From assembly GCF_003144245.1 (NCBI RefSeq), contig NW_020289990.1, forward strand, positions 248,001-312,000: a stretch of DNA of 64,000 bases, written 5' to 3'. Made by a program: the position numbers and the translations under genes. This DNA comes from Jaminaea rosea (lineage: Eukaryota > Basidiomycota > Exobasidiomycetes > Microstromatales). Below the pieces are notes generated by a model, which was not told the origin of the DNA, searched no databases, and saw nothing but the letters and a program-made list of their open reading frames with translations. Below, piece by piece: positions 33,330-44,385 of the stretch. Numbering within the stretch: position 1 is the first letter of the stretch; every line of letters begins with the position of its first letter.

Positions 33330-35333
33330 TTACGATCTTCTGACAGAGCGCCGCCGCGCTGACCCATCAGTACGAGCGGCGAGTGGCGGCTTAGCATTCT
33401 TGGCACCTTTTCTCTGTCCCTGCTGCTCCTTCTTTGGCTGCTTTCCCTGGATCTTCCGCTGCTCACATCTCCCATCGACGACCTCTTGCATCCAGTCGCG
33501 CAGCTGCATCATGCTCCTGAGGCAGACCTTTGGCTCACGCTGCTCCTGGCCAAGGTGATATGCCGCACTCTCGTTGAGCACCTGCTCCGTCTTCTCCAGC
33601 ATATCCAGCGCATCGTCACGCCGCCCATCACCGTCCTCAGCCTTGTCTCTTCTCTCTCTGAGCCCCTTGCCGATCAACACTTTCCTCACCAGATACCGCG
33701 CCCAAAACACATTCGTCCTGGGCTCGAAAGGCTCCCATGCTCCAGCTCCGGAACCTATCACGTTACGCATGGAGCGATACACCTCAAATTGCTCGTCTAC
33801 CTCTGCATCGCCTTCGAAGAGGGACGGGTCGGACGAGAGATCGTAGAAGTGGACGTGCTTGCCGCATGATGGAGCGAGGCGTGAGAGCGTGAAGTCGATG
33901 ATTGTCGCTTCGATGCCTGAGGCTTGCGGATCGATCAAGCTCTCCCATAAAAGGCCAGACGAGGATGAAGCTGTTTGTACGCGTGCTGCATGTCGCACAA
34001 GGACGTTGCCCCAATGCAAGTCGCGATGCTCAAAGTGATGTGTCTCTTCTGCCCAAGCGAGGGCGCTGACTACTTGTGCAATGACTGAGAGACCCAATGC
34101 GGCGGGGCCAGGTGCGTCGTTTGATGGATGGTCGTCTTGGTCGAGTAGAGTACACGATTCCAAGTCAACACCGCAGTCGTCAAGCTCGAGCAGAGCGTAC
34201 AGTGTCGGCGATGCGTTGGTTGTGGCGGCTTCCCGCGCTGCTCTGCTCCTCCCTTGGACAACGCCTCCTTCTGTGCCTACTCTCTGCAGTACGGGTGACA
34301 AGGGACCTCGGGCGATGTATGCTGCACGCAGCTCCACGAACGAGCTGCGTGCTGATGTCTCGTGTTTCTGCCGTGAACAGAGCGCCCGTGTGATCGCAAT
34401 TTCGCGCACCACGTCCGCATACGAGGACGTCTCGCTTTCATCGTCTTTCTTGGAGCTGCGCAGGGGGATGACCTTGAGAATGGTCGACGCTGCCCCATCT
34501 CCCGCAGCCTTCTTGAGGCGATACACCTTGCTATAGCTCGCGTCTCCTGCCTTCTCCGCTTCGAGCAGGTGTGTGGTGGGATCGCCGTCCAGAATGCGCT
34601 CCATTGCGAGAGTGAAGTCGAGAATTTCGTGATGAGAGCAAACAGAGAGCAGAAAGCTGAGGTCTGCTGATTGGTCCGGTGAAGAGAGGTGAAGCTTGCG
34701 CTCCAGGGCCTGAGCCACTGCCTCTATGTTGGTTCCCTGCGGCTCTGCTGCTATGCTTGTTGATTTCGGGTGCCGTTGATCATGCGACTGAGCCTTTTGC
34801 TCTGCCTCCTCGAAGGAGAGAATGCGTTGCACTTTGCGCTGAGCCGCCAAGCTGGCTTTGCGAGAGGAAGAGGAAGAGGACGATGCGGCTGTGGAGGAGT
34901 GGGAAGGTTCTGCTGCAGAAGATGACGGAGATGAAGCTCGTGGAAGCAATTCGACAGTTGGGTGGGCCTTGACCAGCGGCTTGACCTTAGCAGGCGGGAT
35001 GTTGGCTTCGCGTTGAGCAAGCGGCTTCTTCTTGGCCGCAGCTGGCGCTGCTGTTGGTGCCTTCTTCCACGGGGCAGGAGCTTGCGTTGCCTTGACCCTG
35101 TCCTTCTTCTCCACAAGCATTCGCTCAGATTGACGTGGCCCATCCTCATCACTCGAGGACGAGGAGGCGCTGCTCGAGTCGCTATAGTCGTCATTCGCAT
35201 CGGCGAGGGAAAGGGTGCTCGTGGTCGAGGTGCCTGGCCTCTGGAAGGGCCCGCCACCACCAATGCGTGCCCGACCATAGGTCACTGGAGCCCTGTTGAT
35301 GCGACTGGCGCCTCCTGAAGAGGAAAGCACCAT
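33330..35333 (-). CDS. Haspin-like serine/threonine kinase
   Basis: Intronless, 667 aa. The N-terminal half is Ser/Ala/Pro-rich and low complexity. The C-terminal kinase has the haspin-specific order: ATP-site Lys in STILKVIPL, catalytic HFEHRDLHWGNVLV, metal motif IIDFTLSRL (haspins usually have DYT, here DFT), and LFEGDAEVDEQFEVYRSMR. The activation segment and APE motif of ordinary kinases are absent, as expected for haspin. The family phosphorylates histone H3 at Thr3 on mitotic chromosomes, recruiting the passenger complex. I use the ATG at 35333 because the frame upstream lacks one. The glycine loop (GDASYSKVYRL) is divergent. Confidence 0.93.
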   Translation of the reverse strand: MVLSSSGGASRINRAPVTYGRARIGGGGPFQRPGTSTTSTLSLADANDDYSDSSSASSSSSDEDGPRQSERMLVEKKDRVKATQAPAPWKKAPTAAPAAAKKKPLAQREANIPPAKVKPLVKAHPTVELLPRASSPSSSAAEPSHSSTAASSSSSSSRKASLAAQRKVQRILSFEEAEQKAQSHDQRHPKSTSIAAEPQGTNIEAVAQALERKLHLSSPDQSADLSFLLSVCSHHEILDFTLAMERILDGDPTTHLLEAEKAGDASYSKVYRLKKAAGDGAASTILKVIPLRSSKKDDESETSSYADVVREIAITRALCSRQKHETSARSSFVELRAAYIARGPLSPVLQRVGTEGGVVQGRSRAAREAATTNASPTLYALLELDDCGVDLESCTLLDQDDHPSNDAPGPAALGLSVIAQVVSALAWAEETHHFEHRDLHWGNVLVRHAARVQTASSSSGLLWESLIDPQASGIEATIIDFTLSRLAPSCGKHVHFYDLSSDPSLFEGDAEVDEQFEVYRSMRNVIGSGAGAWEPFEPRTNVFWARYLVRKVLIGKGLRERRDKAEDGDGRRDDALDMLEKTEQVLNESAAYHLGQEQREPKVCLRSMMQLRDWMQEVVDGRCEQRKIQGKQPKKEQQGQRKGAKNAKPPLAARTDGSARRRSVRRS

Positions 35334-35645
35334 GTCGAGCGAGCAGTGAGGGGGGTTGCTGGGAGAGAGCAAGAAACAAGTGAATCACAAAGCTGGCCGC
35401 GTTGGGGGAGCGCGGCCAGCTTCGAGATCAACACGATCAACGCGGACGGAAGTGGGTCTTGCGCCGTTCCGATGCAGCACGTGGCTTGGAGCCAGCTCAA
35501 GGCGGCCAAGCGGGGAAGCGGGCGGGCAGCCACGGAGGCGAATTTGCTCGGCACAGAGCTTCGTGCCTTGTGCAGCAACTACTCCCTTCACCTTCTACCA
35601 CGTCCTCCTCTCCTCAACCAATACCACCAGACTTATCCTACCGCC

Positions 35646-36313
35646 ATGAAGGTAAGCAACGATGAACAGGCAGCGCATTGCGAGCTCGAGAGTTCATTGC
35701 ACGGGAGCTGATCACATCTCGCTTCTCCCCTTCCCCTCCCCTTCGCCTCCCCTTCGCCTCCTCTTCCCCCCACCTCTGCCCGTCCCCCTCCCCCCCCACC
35801 TCGTTTCTCGCGCAGCTCTTCATCGACATCATCTCCGGCGATGAGCTCGGATCGGACGCCTACGAGATGAAGGAGGTCGACGACATCGTCTACGAGCTCG
35901 ACGCCCAGAACATCGTCATCACTGAAGGAGACGTCGACATTGGCGGCAACCCCTCTGCTGAGGAGCAGGCCGAGGCCCTCGAGAACGGCGGTCAGCAGGT
36001 CATCAACATCGTCCACTCGTTCCGCCTTCAACAGACGTCGTTTGACAAGAAGCAGTACATGGCCCACCTCAAGGACTACATGAAGGCCGTCAAGACGAAG
36101 CTCCAAGAGACAAACCCCGACCGTGTGCCCGCTTTTGAGAAGGGCGCCGCCGCCTTCGCGAAGAAGGTCCTTGGCAATATTAAGGACTACGATTTTTTCA
36201 CTGGAGAGTCGATGGACCCTAACGGTATGGTAGTCCTTTGCAATTATAGGGAAGACGGTGTAACTCCATTTTTTCTCCTGTGGAAGGACGGGTGCAAGGT
36301 CACCAAAATCTGA
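35646..36313 (+). CDS. TMA19: Translationally controlled tumour protein homologue (TCTP/Tma19)
   Basis: Two exons: 35646-35651 (only ATG AAG) and 35816-36313; 167 aa. The 164-nt intron is strikingly pyrimidine-rich. The product starts MKLFIDIISGDELGSDAYEM, the TCTP N-terminus, and later has NIVHSFRLQQTSFDKKQY and MVVLCNYREDGVTPFF, both TCTP signatures. The protein associates with ribosomes and is highly expressed; the C-rich leader and a short first exon resemble ribosomal-protein genes. Odd: from about 36170 to the stop, codons become A/T-ending (21 of 47) compared with 17 of 118 in the preceding part of exon 2, by hand count. Confidence 0.96.
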
Positions 36314-36852
36314 GCAGGACTTGAGCTTCAGACGGCTACGGTCTACGCAGAAGGCGGCTTGCTGAGTCCCGAATCCTCGGCGGGCGTCAAAGGGAAGGGC
36401 TGTTGGAGGATGCGAGGACTACTTGCTCTTGGCTCAGGTGCTGCACTGCATTGCGAAGCATGGTGGACTCGCGACGTGATAGCTGCGGGAATCCGTCCTG
36501 CCCCCACTTGCTTCCCCTCCGATGATCTTTCGCTTCAATCTACAGTCCATCCACATTGTACTTTGCCCTCCCTATCTGACCATCTGGTCAGCGGCTGATA
36601 TTGGTCCGCCTCCGAGTGCTGCGTGAGCTCTCCGTAGAGCTCATCGCCTCGCCTTCACGATGCAGTGACCACCGCGTTCCGCCGCCGCTAGCGAGCTCGC
36701 TCGCTGCGACCATGCTCGGGCAGATCGAAGGTAACGTCAGTCATCCAAAGCTCACACATCGCGTTCGTCGTCTTCTCATCGGCTCATACACTTTCATTAG
36801 CATCTCGACATAGCAAACACGCAAGCTAGCAAGAGTGAAACTGCCTCTCTGT
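36314..36852. other. Intergenic 3' regions of TCTP and GUT2
   Basis: These 539 bp lie between two convergent genes. They contain only short frames, and no terminator, RNA gene or repeat was recognised. Confidence 0.5.
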
Positions 36853-39286
36853 CTACCAACCGCCACCGCTTCTTTCAGGCGGGATCGTCCTCCTCTGATC
36901 CCTCTCCCTACTCTGCTCCGTCGCTTTCTCCCCAATCGTGTCCACTCTAGCCCCTGCCCGAGCCAACTGATCCTTCGCATCCAGCCTCGAGTCGCTCAAG
37001 TGCGAGTCAGACTGCGGACGCGCTACGCTTGCCTTCAGATCCTTCAAAGTAACGCCAGAGAGCTCCTCTGCTCGATCAGACTGCAGACCCATTGAGGCAA
37101 GGAAGCGCACACCATCGCGCAGCTCCTCCTCCTGGCGCTGCGTCGACCAGTCAAGCTCGGATGCCATGATGTCGATGATGCGGGGAAGGGCTTGTACGGT
37201 AGCTTCGGTGTTCAAGAAGCTCAGCCTCGTTCGGCGAGCCACAAAGTCTTGCACCGTCTGCGCGTACTCGCTGCGGCAGGCGTAGCGGACCTCTGCCTCA
37301 ATGTACGGGTAAAGGGGGTCGAGACGCACGCCGTGTACCGGCCATCTTTGCCCGGTAGCCTCGGCGAGGGAGCACACGCTCCACGCGCGGTCACCATAGG
37401 TCGAGGAGAGATGCTTCGCTACGTCCGTCTCGAGGCCGAATCGCTGGAGCAGCTTGACATACATCGTCTTGCTCCAGCCGTGCGAGCCCATCAATCTCGT
37501 CTCCTTGGTCACGCAGCCGCGCACGGGCTTGAGGTTGAACTCCTCAACGGCACGATCGACCGTCTGCTCGGCCATCTCACGGTAGGTCGTCCACTTGCCG
37601 CCGGCGATCGTGAGGAGACCGGATGCGCTCACGTTGATCATATGGTTGCGCACGAGAGACTGGGTGTCCTTTGCTGCCGGGTCGCGGACGAGGGGGCGCA
37701 GACCCGACCACGCGGAGAGAACGTCGCCGCGTCGCACCTTGATGTCTGGGCTGAGGTAGTTGCGGACCTCGTCGAGAATCCATTGAATCTCCTCCTCCTT
37801 GGGCAGAGGGTGGGCCTCAACAGGGGCAGCAGTGTCCGTCGTACCGGCAATCGTGTTTCCTTGCCAGGGCAGGAAGAAGATGACTCGCCCGTCTGACGTC
37901 TGTGGGTCGATGAGACCCATCCCACGCGGCGAGTAGTAGCCGGGCAGAGTGATGTGCACGCCAGACGAGGGCGCGACAATCTCTTGCGCCGTGGGGAAGT
38001 CCAGCTTGCGAATAGCGTCAGAGAAGGGGCCAGTTGCATTGATTACGCCCTTACACTTGACGTCGATCGTCTCGCCCGTGAGCACGTCGCGCACTGTTGC
38101 TCCGCAGATCTGCTGCTCCTCCTTGCCCGGCACGTCGCGCTTGTGCAGCTTGACTACTTCGGTGTGGTTGGCAACAATGGCGCCATGGTGGACAGCGGTG
38201 AGGGCGAGAGCAATATTCATGCGCGTGTCGTTGTGTTGCCCATCGTAGTAGACGACTGCTCCTGCGAGACCATCTGACTTGAGCATCGGGAAGGCCTCCA
38301 TCGCTTTGCCGCGCGAGAGAACGTAGCTTGACTCCATGTTCTCGGAGCCTGCGAGGAGGTCGTACATCTTGGTGCCGGCCCAGTAGTACGGGATTCTGGG
38401 CGCGCGGGGGCAAGCAAGTCAATGTGTGGCTCTCAAGATGTTCAGCTGCATGCGCACACTCACTGCCAGTAGCGGTAGACGGGAAGCATGATTGGGAGGT
38501 GCTCCGAGAGGTATGGCGCAATGTGCAGGAAGCTGAGAGGCGCAAAGAAGGGTGGCAGAAGGTCAACTGATCGTTCTGCTGGCATCGCTGGCATCTGAGG
38601 CCGCCTCCCACTCACGTCTTGCGCTCGTGAAGGGCCTCCTTGACCATCTTGTACTGTCCGTAGTCGAGCTCAAAGACGGCCTTCTGCAGGTATCGCACGC
38701 CACCGTGGATCAGCTTCGTCGACTTGGACGACGTTCCCGCACCAAAATCGTCCTTCTCGACCAGAGCCACACTCAAACCGCGAGTGGCGGCGTCTACTGC
38801 CACACCAGTTCCTGTAGCTCCACCACCCACAACTAGCAGGTCAAAGCCCTCGTCATCGTCGAGCTTGCGGATCTCGGCGTCGGTCAGGTTCCCGGCGAGC
38901 ACCGGGCTGGGCGCCGAGCTGCGCGTCTGGGTCGCCTTGGCGTTGACGAGGGACTCATCGTGCTCTTGACGATCAGCTGCGCTAGGGCGGATGGACTTGG
39001 CCGAGGATTCTCGCAAGGCTTGGAGCATCTGCGAGCGGGAGGGAAGAGCCCAGAGGGGTGACGGGCGGTCGTCTGTTGAGGATTCGTCGAAGCGTCCATC
39101 GTTGAAGATGCCCGTCGGAAGGAGAGCATATCCAGCGACGAGGGCTGTGGCGGCTGCTGCTCCAGAGACCAGGTAGCGGCGCGACGACGAAGATGAGGAC
39201 GAAGATGAGGCAGAGGTGGATGCCATGCGAATGGAGGGCATCCTCGAGGCAGGCCTCAAGGCCCTAGAGGCCGCAGGGCGAAGCAT
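36853..39286 (-). CDS. GUT2: Mitochondrial FAD-dependent glycerol-3-phosphate dehydrogenase
   Basis: Three exons: 39286-38616, 38532-38464 and 38395-36853; introns of 83 and 68 nt; 760 aa. Seen: an Arg-rich presequence, a membrane helix around residues 38-55, the FAD motif VVGGGATGTGVAVDAATRG, GTSSKSTKLIHGGVRYL, then GPFSDAIRKLD, SAWSGLRPLV and GGKWTTYREMAE. The family oxidises glycerol-3-phosphate at the outer face of the inner mitochondrial membrane and passes electrons to ubiquinone, linking glycerol use and the G3P shuttle to respiration. The last 70 residues are hydrophilic and Arg/Ser-rich, longer than I expect for yeast Gut2. Confidence 0.96.
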
Positions 39287-41345
39287 GGTGACGCGGCTAA
39301 GGGGGATGAAGAAGAAGAGTAGGTGTGTATGGTGAAGAGAAGGAAAGGAGGGTCGATCTTGATCCGAACCCTTGGCTGAAAGTGCGTGGGTGCTGCGAAT
39401 CGTCGACGATTGTCGTTCGCCGACCGGACCGACGTCGACGTCGAGAGGACTTCAGGCGGCAAGAGAGCGCACGCTCCTCATCGTCATTGAGAAGCGGCGG
39501 CGCACTCACGCCAAGCAGGGCAGGCGCGCCAGACAGGCAAATTCAATTCCCGAGGGCCGCATCCAGAGACGCGGGCTTCCAGGAGGCCGTTGTCGACAAA
39601 TCTCTCAATTCTCCCGCGAGGGCGAGGGCGAGCGCTAGCAACATCGAGCGGCCTTTTGATAAGCAAGACAAGCAGCGTCCGCGTCGTGTGCTTTCAAGTC
39701 GAGAAGCATACGAGTCATGGTCATCGACAAATTGCCACCTGCTGACACCGATCTCACGGCCGCGGAGAGATCAGGCCGCCTAGCAAAGACCAGGCGCAAC
39801 TGACGTGGTCGTCGTCGATGAGCGTGGGCGGGCAATTAGCAGCCGAACGTACCATTGAGCCGCAATCACCTGCCCTGAACACCAGTTGGCCCATCAGAGC
39901 GGGCTGGCGGGCAGGGGCACCAGGGCAGGGCGCAAAGCGGTGCAAGTCGCTTGCTCTTCCGCTGACCCGCCCGCTGCCCTGCTCGCTGGCGTATTCGGTG
40001 AGCTGAGGGCGACGTCGTGAGCCTTTTCCTCCTTGACTCCCCCTCACCTCCTCCTCTCCTCCTCGTCACCTCTCCTTACCTCTTTCCTCTTCGCCAGGCT
40101 TCATCCTCACTCTGTGCAACTCTGAGTGCTCGATGATTGTCGTCCTAGCGTCAACAACCCCTCGTGCCCTCTTTGTAAGATGCATCTCTCGTCTCATCGA
40201 CCCTCGTCACGGCTGGCCAGGAGCCCGTGCTCAGCATCCACGCGGCGCGTCAAGCTGGTGCTCAGCATACAGGATGCAGGCATTGCTTCGCCGTAGGCAA
40301 CGCTCGCTCCAGCGGATCAAAGTGGCACGCCTAGCTGCTCGCGCACTCACTCGTCAGCCATGCTCCTTCCCTCTCTCACCATCTCTCCGTCAGCAAGATA
40401 GGCAAAGTCGCACGGTCAAAGCAAAGTCCGCGCCATTCATTCTTCATGCCGGTCCTCATCCACAAGGATCCATCCATCGCGAGCTCGACGCGCCTCTGCC
40501 GTCCAAATGCAAGGTCGCCATCAAGCTTCCCACTCACGTCGGTCTCCTTCACGCTACGGTCGCAAAGTCAAGCATCGTGGCCCGCCTGCTCACGTAGTCG
40601 ATCAGGACAGCTGAGCTACAGCCCCTCCGTCATTGCTCTACATCTCGAGATCTTCAACGGCTGTTCGTCACCTTCGTCACCGCTACAACAGGTTGCATGT
40701 TAGCCGCTCAGGCACCGCAGAATCGGCATCACCGTCGCACGCCGCGTGTCTCTGCTGGCCGATGCCCATGGACAAGTATTGAGTGCGGTCACCCATCATC
40801 ATGCACCCCGGCTTGCCCACTACAGAGGAGCCAAGATCGTGCTATCCCAACCCATAGGCAGCGCAACACCTTCGCTTCTGTGCCTGGCCACCCAAGGAGA
40901 AGTACTTCGCAAGAGAGGAGCGCCCACCCGAGTTACCTGTGATATCGCCGCTCAAGAATTCGCGTGTGTCAGTTAACGATGCCGAGGCGGCAGGGGTGAC
41001 ACCTGGCGCGCTAAGGCGTGATGACCAGCTCACAGGCAAGTGGACAAGGCTGAGCAGCTCATACGTACGCACGAATCGATGTCTGACCACCGCGCTCCTC
41101 CTCCTCCTCCTCCTCCTCCTCCTCCTCCTCCCTCTCCTCTTCGTGGCCTCGCCCGCTTCAGGTTTCAGGGGTGGCACAAGGAAGGCGTGAAGGGGAGCTT
41201 GACCGACAACACGAGAGACGATTTCGACGCATGCAGCGAGCGGGAGATCCAGTCGCCGCGACGGCGTCGACTGGACCCGTTTCCCTCTCCTCACCACTGG
41301 TCCTCGAAAAAATCATACGACCGCCTTCATCACCGCGCTGCCATC
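39287..41345. other. Gene-poor region, about 2 kb
   Basis: No frame here has a recognisable domain or convincing splice structure. The longest plus-strand frames (39325-39783 and 40133-40597) are Arg/Ser-rich and look like GC-driven chance frames. The left end holds the GUT2 promoter and the right end the promoter of the 388-aa gene. A perfect CTC repeat lies near the right end. Confidence 0.5.
41095..41130 (+). repeat. (CTC)12 microsatellite
   Basis: Twelve perfect CTC triplets, followed by further imperfect CT-rich sequence. In one frame it would encode polyproline in an upstream-extended form of the next gene. I treat it as leader or promoter sequence, because the better start lies at 41346. 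Confidence 0.9.
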
Positions 41346-42754
41346 ATGAGCAGCCATGAACTGAATCATACGATCAACGAGCCGAGTGAGTGGACCAGCC
41401 CGGGCTTGTCAGCATCTCCGCCTCGTACTGATCGCGCTCTCTCGCCTCGGATGATAACGGTAAGTACTGACACTCGCGACGACTGCGGTGCTTCTGCTCA
41501 CTCGTCACCATCTCCCTTGCCCTCAGCGACACCAATCTATTACACTCAAGGCAACAATGAAGGCAACGGGACTGTTGACTTCGAGGAGCTCACTGCCCTC
41601 GACGAGTTCCGCCTTCATCTGGACGCTGTAGCGACGGCACACAAGGCTGGCTTGCCAGTCTGCGAGGGCACCCACGCCCTTGTGTCGGAGCAAGAGGCGC
41701 TCGAGAGCCTCTTCATCAAGTACGGCGATGTGGATCTCCTCCGCGTCCGCTCCCTCGAAGACCTCGGCGCCCTCCCCTTCGCACCGCTGAGGCTGTCGCA
41801 ATGCCCGCACCCGTGCAACTACACCATCCTCATCTCTCTTCCCGCCCTTCGCCCTCCCAACTGCCGCGTGCCTCGTGAGTGCTGGGTGCCGACGGCGAGG
41901 CTCATGCCAGTGCTCGTTCAACTTTGACTGACCACTCTGCCCTCGCTCCACCATCACGCGCAGCTGGCCGTGACGGCATCTACAATGGGGAGACTAACAA
42001 GGGGAACGTGCGCGCGCTGAGCCACTCGAGGGGGGTGCAAAGCCAAACGCAGCTCGTCCACGCTGCGATGTAAATTGCCAAGCATTGGGAAATCATCGTA
42101 ACGCTTCACGTTCCAGACGCTGCGGCATTCAGAGCCAGCTTTGCCGCCGCATACGGCGCCGATCATCCCCTTCTGAGTCACGCTGACAAGGACCTCGTCA
42201 AGATATTCAACGGAGCAGTAGAGGCTGTACAGGCTGCCGTCCTGCGCACGCCTCGGATGAGCCCGGTGTACAATCACTGGATCACCCTCAGCACCGACAT
42301 AGCCACGCCGAACGACCTCCTCGGCTTAAACCGCACGACATGCCTGGACGACGTGCTCGTGAAGTCCCAGGCACTAATGAAGAAATGGGCGAGGGCTGCC
42401 GGCAATGGCAGCAACGGCTGGCTGGGAAGGCAAATCGCAATGGGCGGCACCAAGCCTGAGTTTGCTCATACTGCCATCGTCGCCATGATGCAGTCGCCCA
42501 CTGGATTTTTCATGCAGCTGGAACAGATGACCCATCAACACTCGAGGGGCTCAGACCATGCAAAGAAGACGGTGGAGTCCAGATCAGTCCGACTCTTCCT
42601 TCCGCAAATCTTCCTGGAAAAGAAGGCGGCACTGGGACTTGCGAGTTGCCCGGCGGTGGCAGCCTTGCTCGACTTCAGTGAGCAAGACTTGTCCGTCAAT
42701 GTCCGCGTGCGTCTCGTCCAGCGCACCGCTGAGCAGCGCGAGCGGCAGTGTTAA
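41346..42754 (+). CDS. Uncharacterised 388-aa protein
   Basis: Proposed exons 41346-41874 and 42117-42754, joined in phase 1 (GTGAGT donor; CGTAAC branch-like site and TTCCAG acceptor), giving a 242-nt intron. Both exons have strong coding-like codon use. I recognise no domain: exon 1 carries ELTALDEFRLHLDAVATAHK and exon 2 KDLVKIFNGAVEAVQAAV, and both look helical. There is no membrane helix. Two uncertainties exist: an alternative acceptor at 41963 opens a short exon that ends in a stop, and a near-perfect intron (41460-41526) sits inside exon 1 but would break the frame if removed. The start could also lie upstream at 41040. Confidence 0.55.
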
Positions 42755-43010
42755 GTGGGTCTAAGTTGGGCAAGAAAAGCTGGATTTAGAGACCAAATCC
42801 GGCAAAGTGTCTACATTTCTTTACGGCAAAGCAGGATAGCTGTATGTATGTAGACCAGAAACGAAACGTAGCCCAGGCATTTGCGGCGCATGAGCCAATC
42901 TCGCATCCTTCTGCAAGACGGTGATGAGCGAAGCATCGCTACGGTCCAGTGTCTACCCTTGCACCGGCCACTCATCCTTCAACCGCTCCCATGGCCCGTC
43001 GATGACCATC

Positions 43011-44166
43011 TCAGGGCTGCGAGAGTGAGAAGCCACCGTCCACGCTGAGGATGGTGCCGTGCAGGTACTCTCCCGCTGCCAAGTAAATGATGGCACTCGC
43101 CATCTCTTCTTCTCGCGCAGGTCGGCCAACGGGGATGGACATGACTGGCAGCTTCTCCTTGAGGGACGACTTGGACGTCTCGGGGTCACGGTTGTCTGCG
43201 GTCATCCTGCGGGAGGTAAGAAAGCGAAGGCAGTTAGTAAAGAGCAAATAGGGGAGGTGCATAGAAGATTGGAGACTTACTGTGAGGGGACGACGCCCGG
43301 TGCTGCCCAAGGAAATGATAGGATGGAGGTGGGTCATCAGCAAGGAGGGCTGAGAGTGGCGTGAACCAACGTGGACTCACCAACGGAGTTGACGCGAATC
43401 TTCTCCTTGACCGAGTAGGCAAACTCGTATGCCATGGTCTCGGTCAGCTTGACAACGGCGGCCTTGCTGCTGTTGTAAGCCTGCGAGAGCGCAATGAGCA
43501 AAGAAGGTGAGCAGTCGACCCGAGCCCTGCTGGTCATCTCGCAGCACTCACGAAGTGCATCTGACTCTGGTTGACAATGGACGAGATCGAAGAAGTTGAA
43601 ATGACCGTGCTTGTGAAGGGCTGTTGCTGCTTCTGCCCGTATTCAGTCCCCTTTGCCAGCAATGGCAAGAAGGCCGTAGCGACGAAAAAGAGAGCAAAGG
43701 AATTGACAGCGAAGATGTCCGTCCAGCTCTCGAAACTATTGTTCTTGTCCATGTTCTTCTTGTAATCGTCTGCAGACATGGGCTCGTGCTTCTTGGCCGG
43801 GTCAGTCGTCCCATCAGGCGCCGAGGTATCAGCCCCAAAGTGCGTTGGACCAGCCCCGCCAGCGTTGGAGACTAGGATGTCTAGCCTGTCCTCCTTCTTG
43901 CTGAAAGACTGGACAGCAGACTCGATGGAAGATTTGTCGGTCACGTCCATCTCCAGGTAGTCGTGGAATCCGTACTTCTTGACCACATCCGCCAGCATGT
44001 CACCGCGTCGTGAGGCGATGTAGACCTTCGCGCCGGCGGCTGCGAGACCCTGCGCTTGAGCGAGGCCAATGCCTGTACCCGCGCCTGTAACGAGGGCGAC
44101 TCGCCCTGTGAGGTCGAAGAGCTTGGATGGCTTGAAGCTGTCGAGGGAGAACTGCGGCGACGACAT
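43011..44166 (-). CDS. Short-chain dehydrogenase/reductase
   Basis: Four exons: 44166-43552, 43480-43381, 43302-43281 and 43206-43011; introns 71, 78 and 74 nt; 310 aa. Seen: the classical cofactor motif TGAGTGIG, NAGG, a Ser-rich stretch with STSSISS, the active-site YNSSK (Tyr207, Lys211) and the C-terminal SVDGGFSL. The third exon is 22 nt and encodes the conserved APGVVPS turn after the active site. The substrate cannot be told from sequence; related fungal enzymes reduce sugars, polyols or oxo-acyl groups. Divergent from an NAD(P)-binding protein with 219 bp between starts. Confidence 0.9.
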
Positions 44167-44385
44167 GATTGCAAAAGAGCTGATGTGGATGAGAAGAAGA
44201 AGGCAGGGTACGATCCGACGGGTCGATGTCTGTTCGTTGGACCCTGAAGAAGTGCAGCAGCCACCTCCACATCATCCCGTGGACCTAATGCAGCCATCGG
44301 GTGAATCGTCGACTGCGATGAGGCCCCGTCCGGCGGCTCGGCGACTTTCTTGCCTCCTCCTCACCATCACGACGACTGTATTACG

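Noticed and set aside
39325-40597. Open frames of about 150 codons between GUT2 and the 388-aa gene
   Set aside because: Arg/Ser/Pro-rich composition, no domain, no supportive splice sites and overlapping frames on both strands; they look like chance.
41040-41345. N-terminal extension of the 388-aa protein with a polyproline run from the CTC repeat
   Set aside because: It would depend on a microsatellite and a weak ATG context. The ATG at 41346 is better placed, though the longer form is not excluded.
41460-41526. Intron with GTAAGT donor and CTCAG acceptor in the 388-aa gene
   Set aside because: Splicing it shifts to a frame that stops within about 20 codons, while the unspliced frame stays open with coding-like codons.
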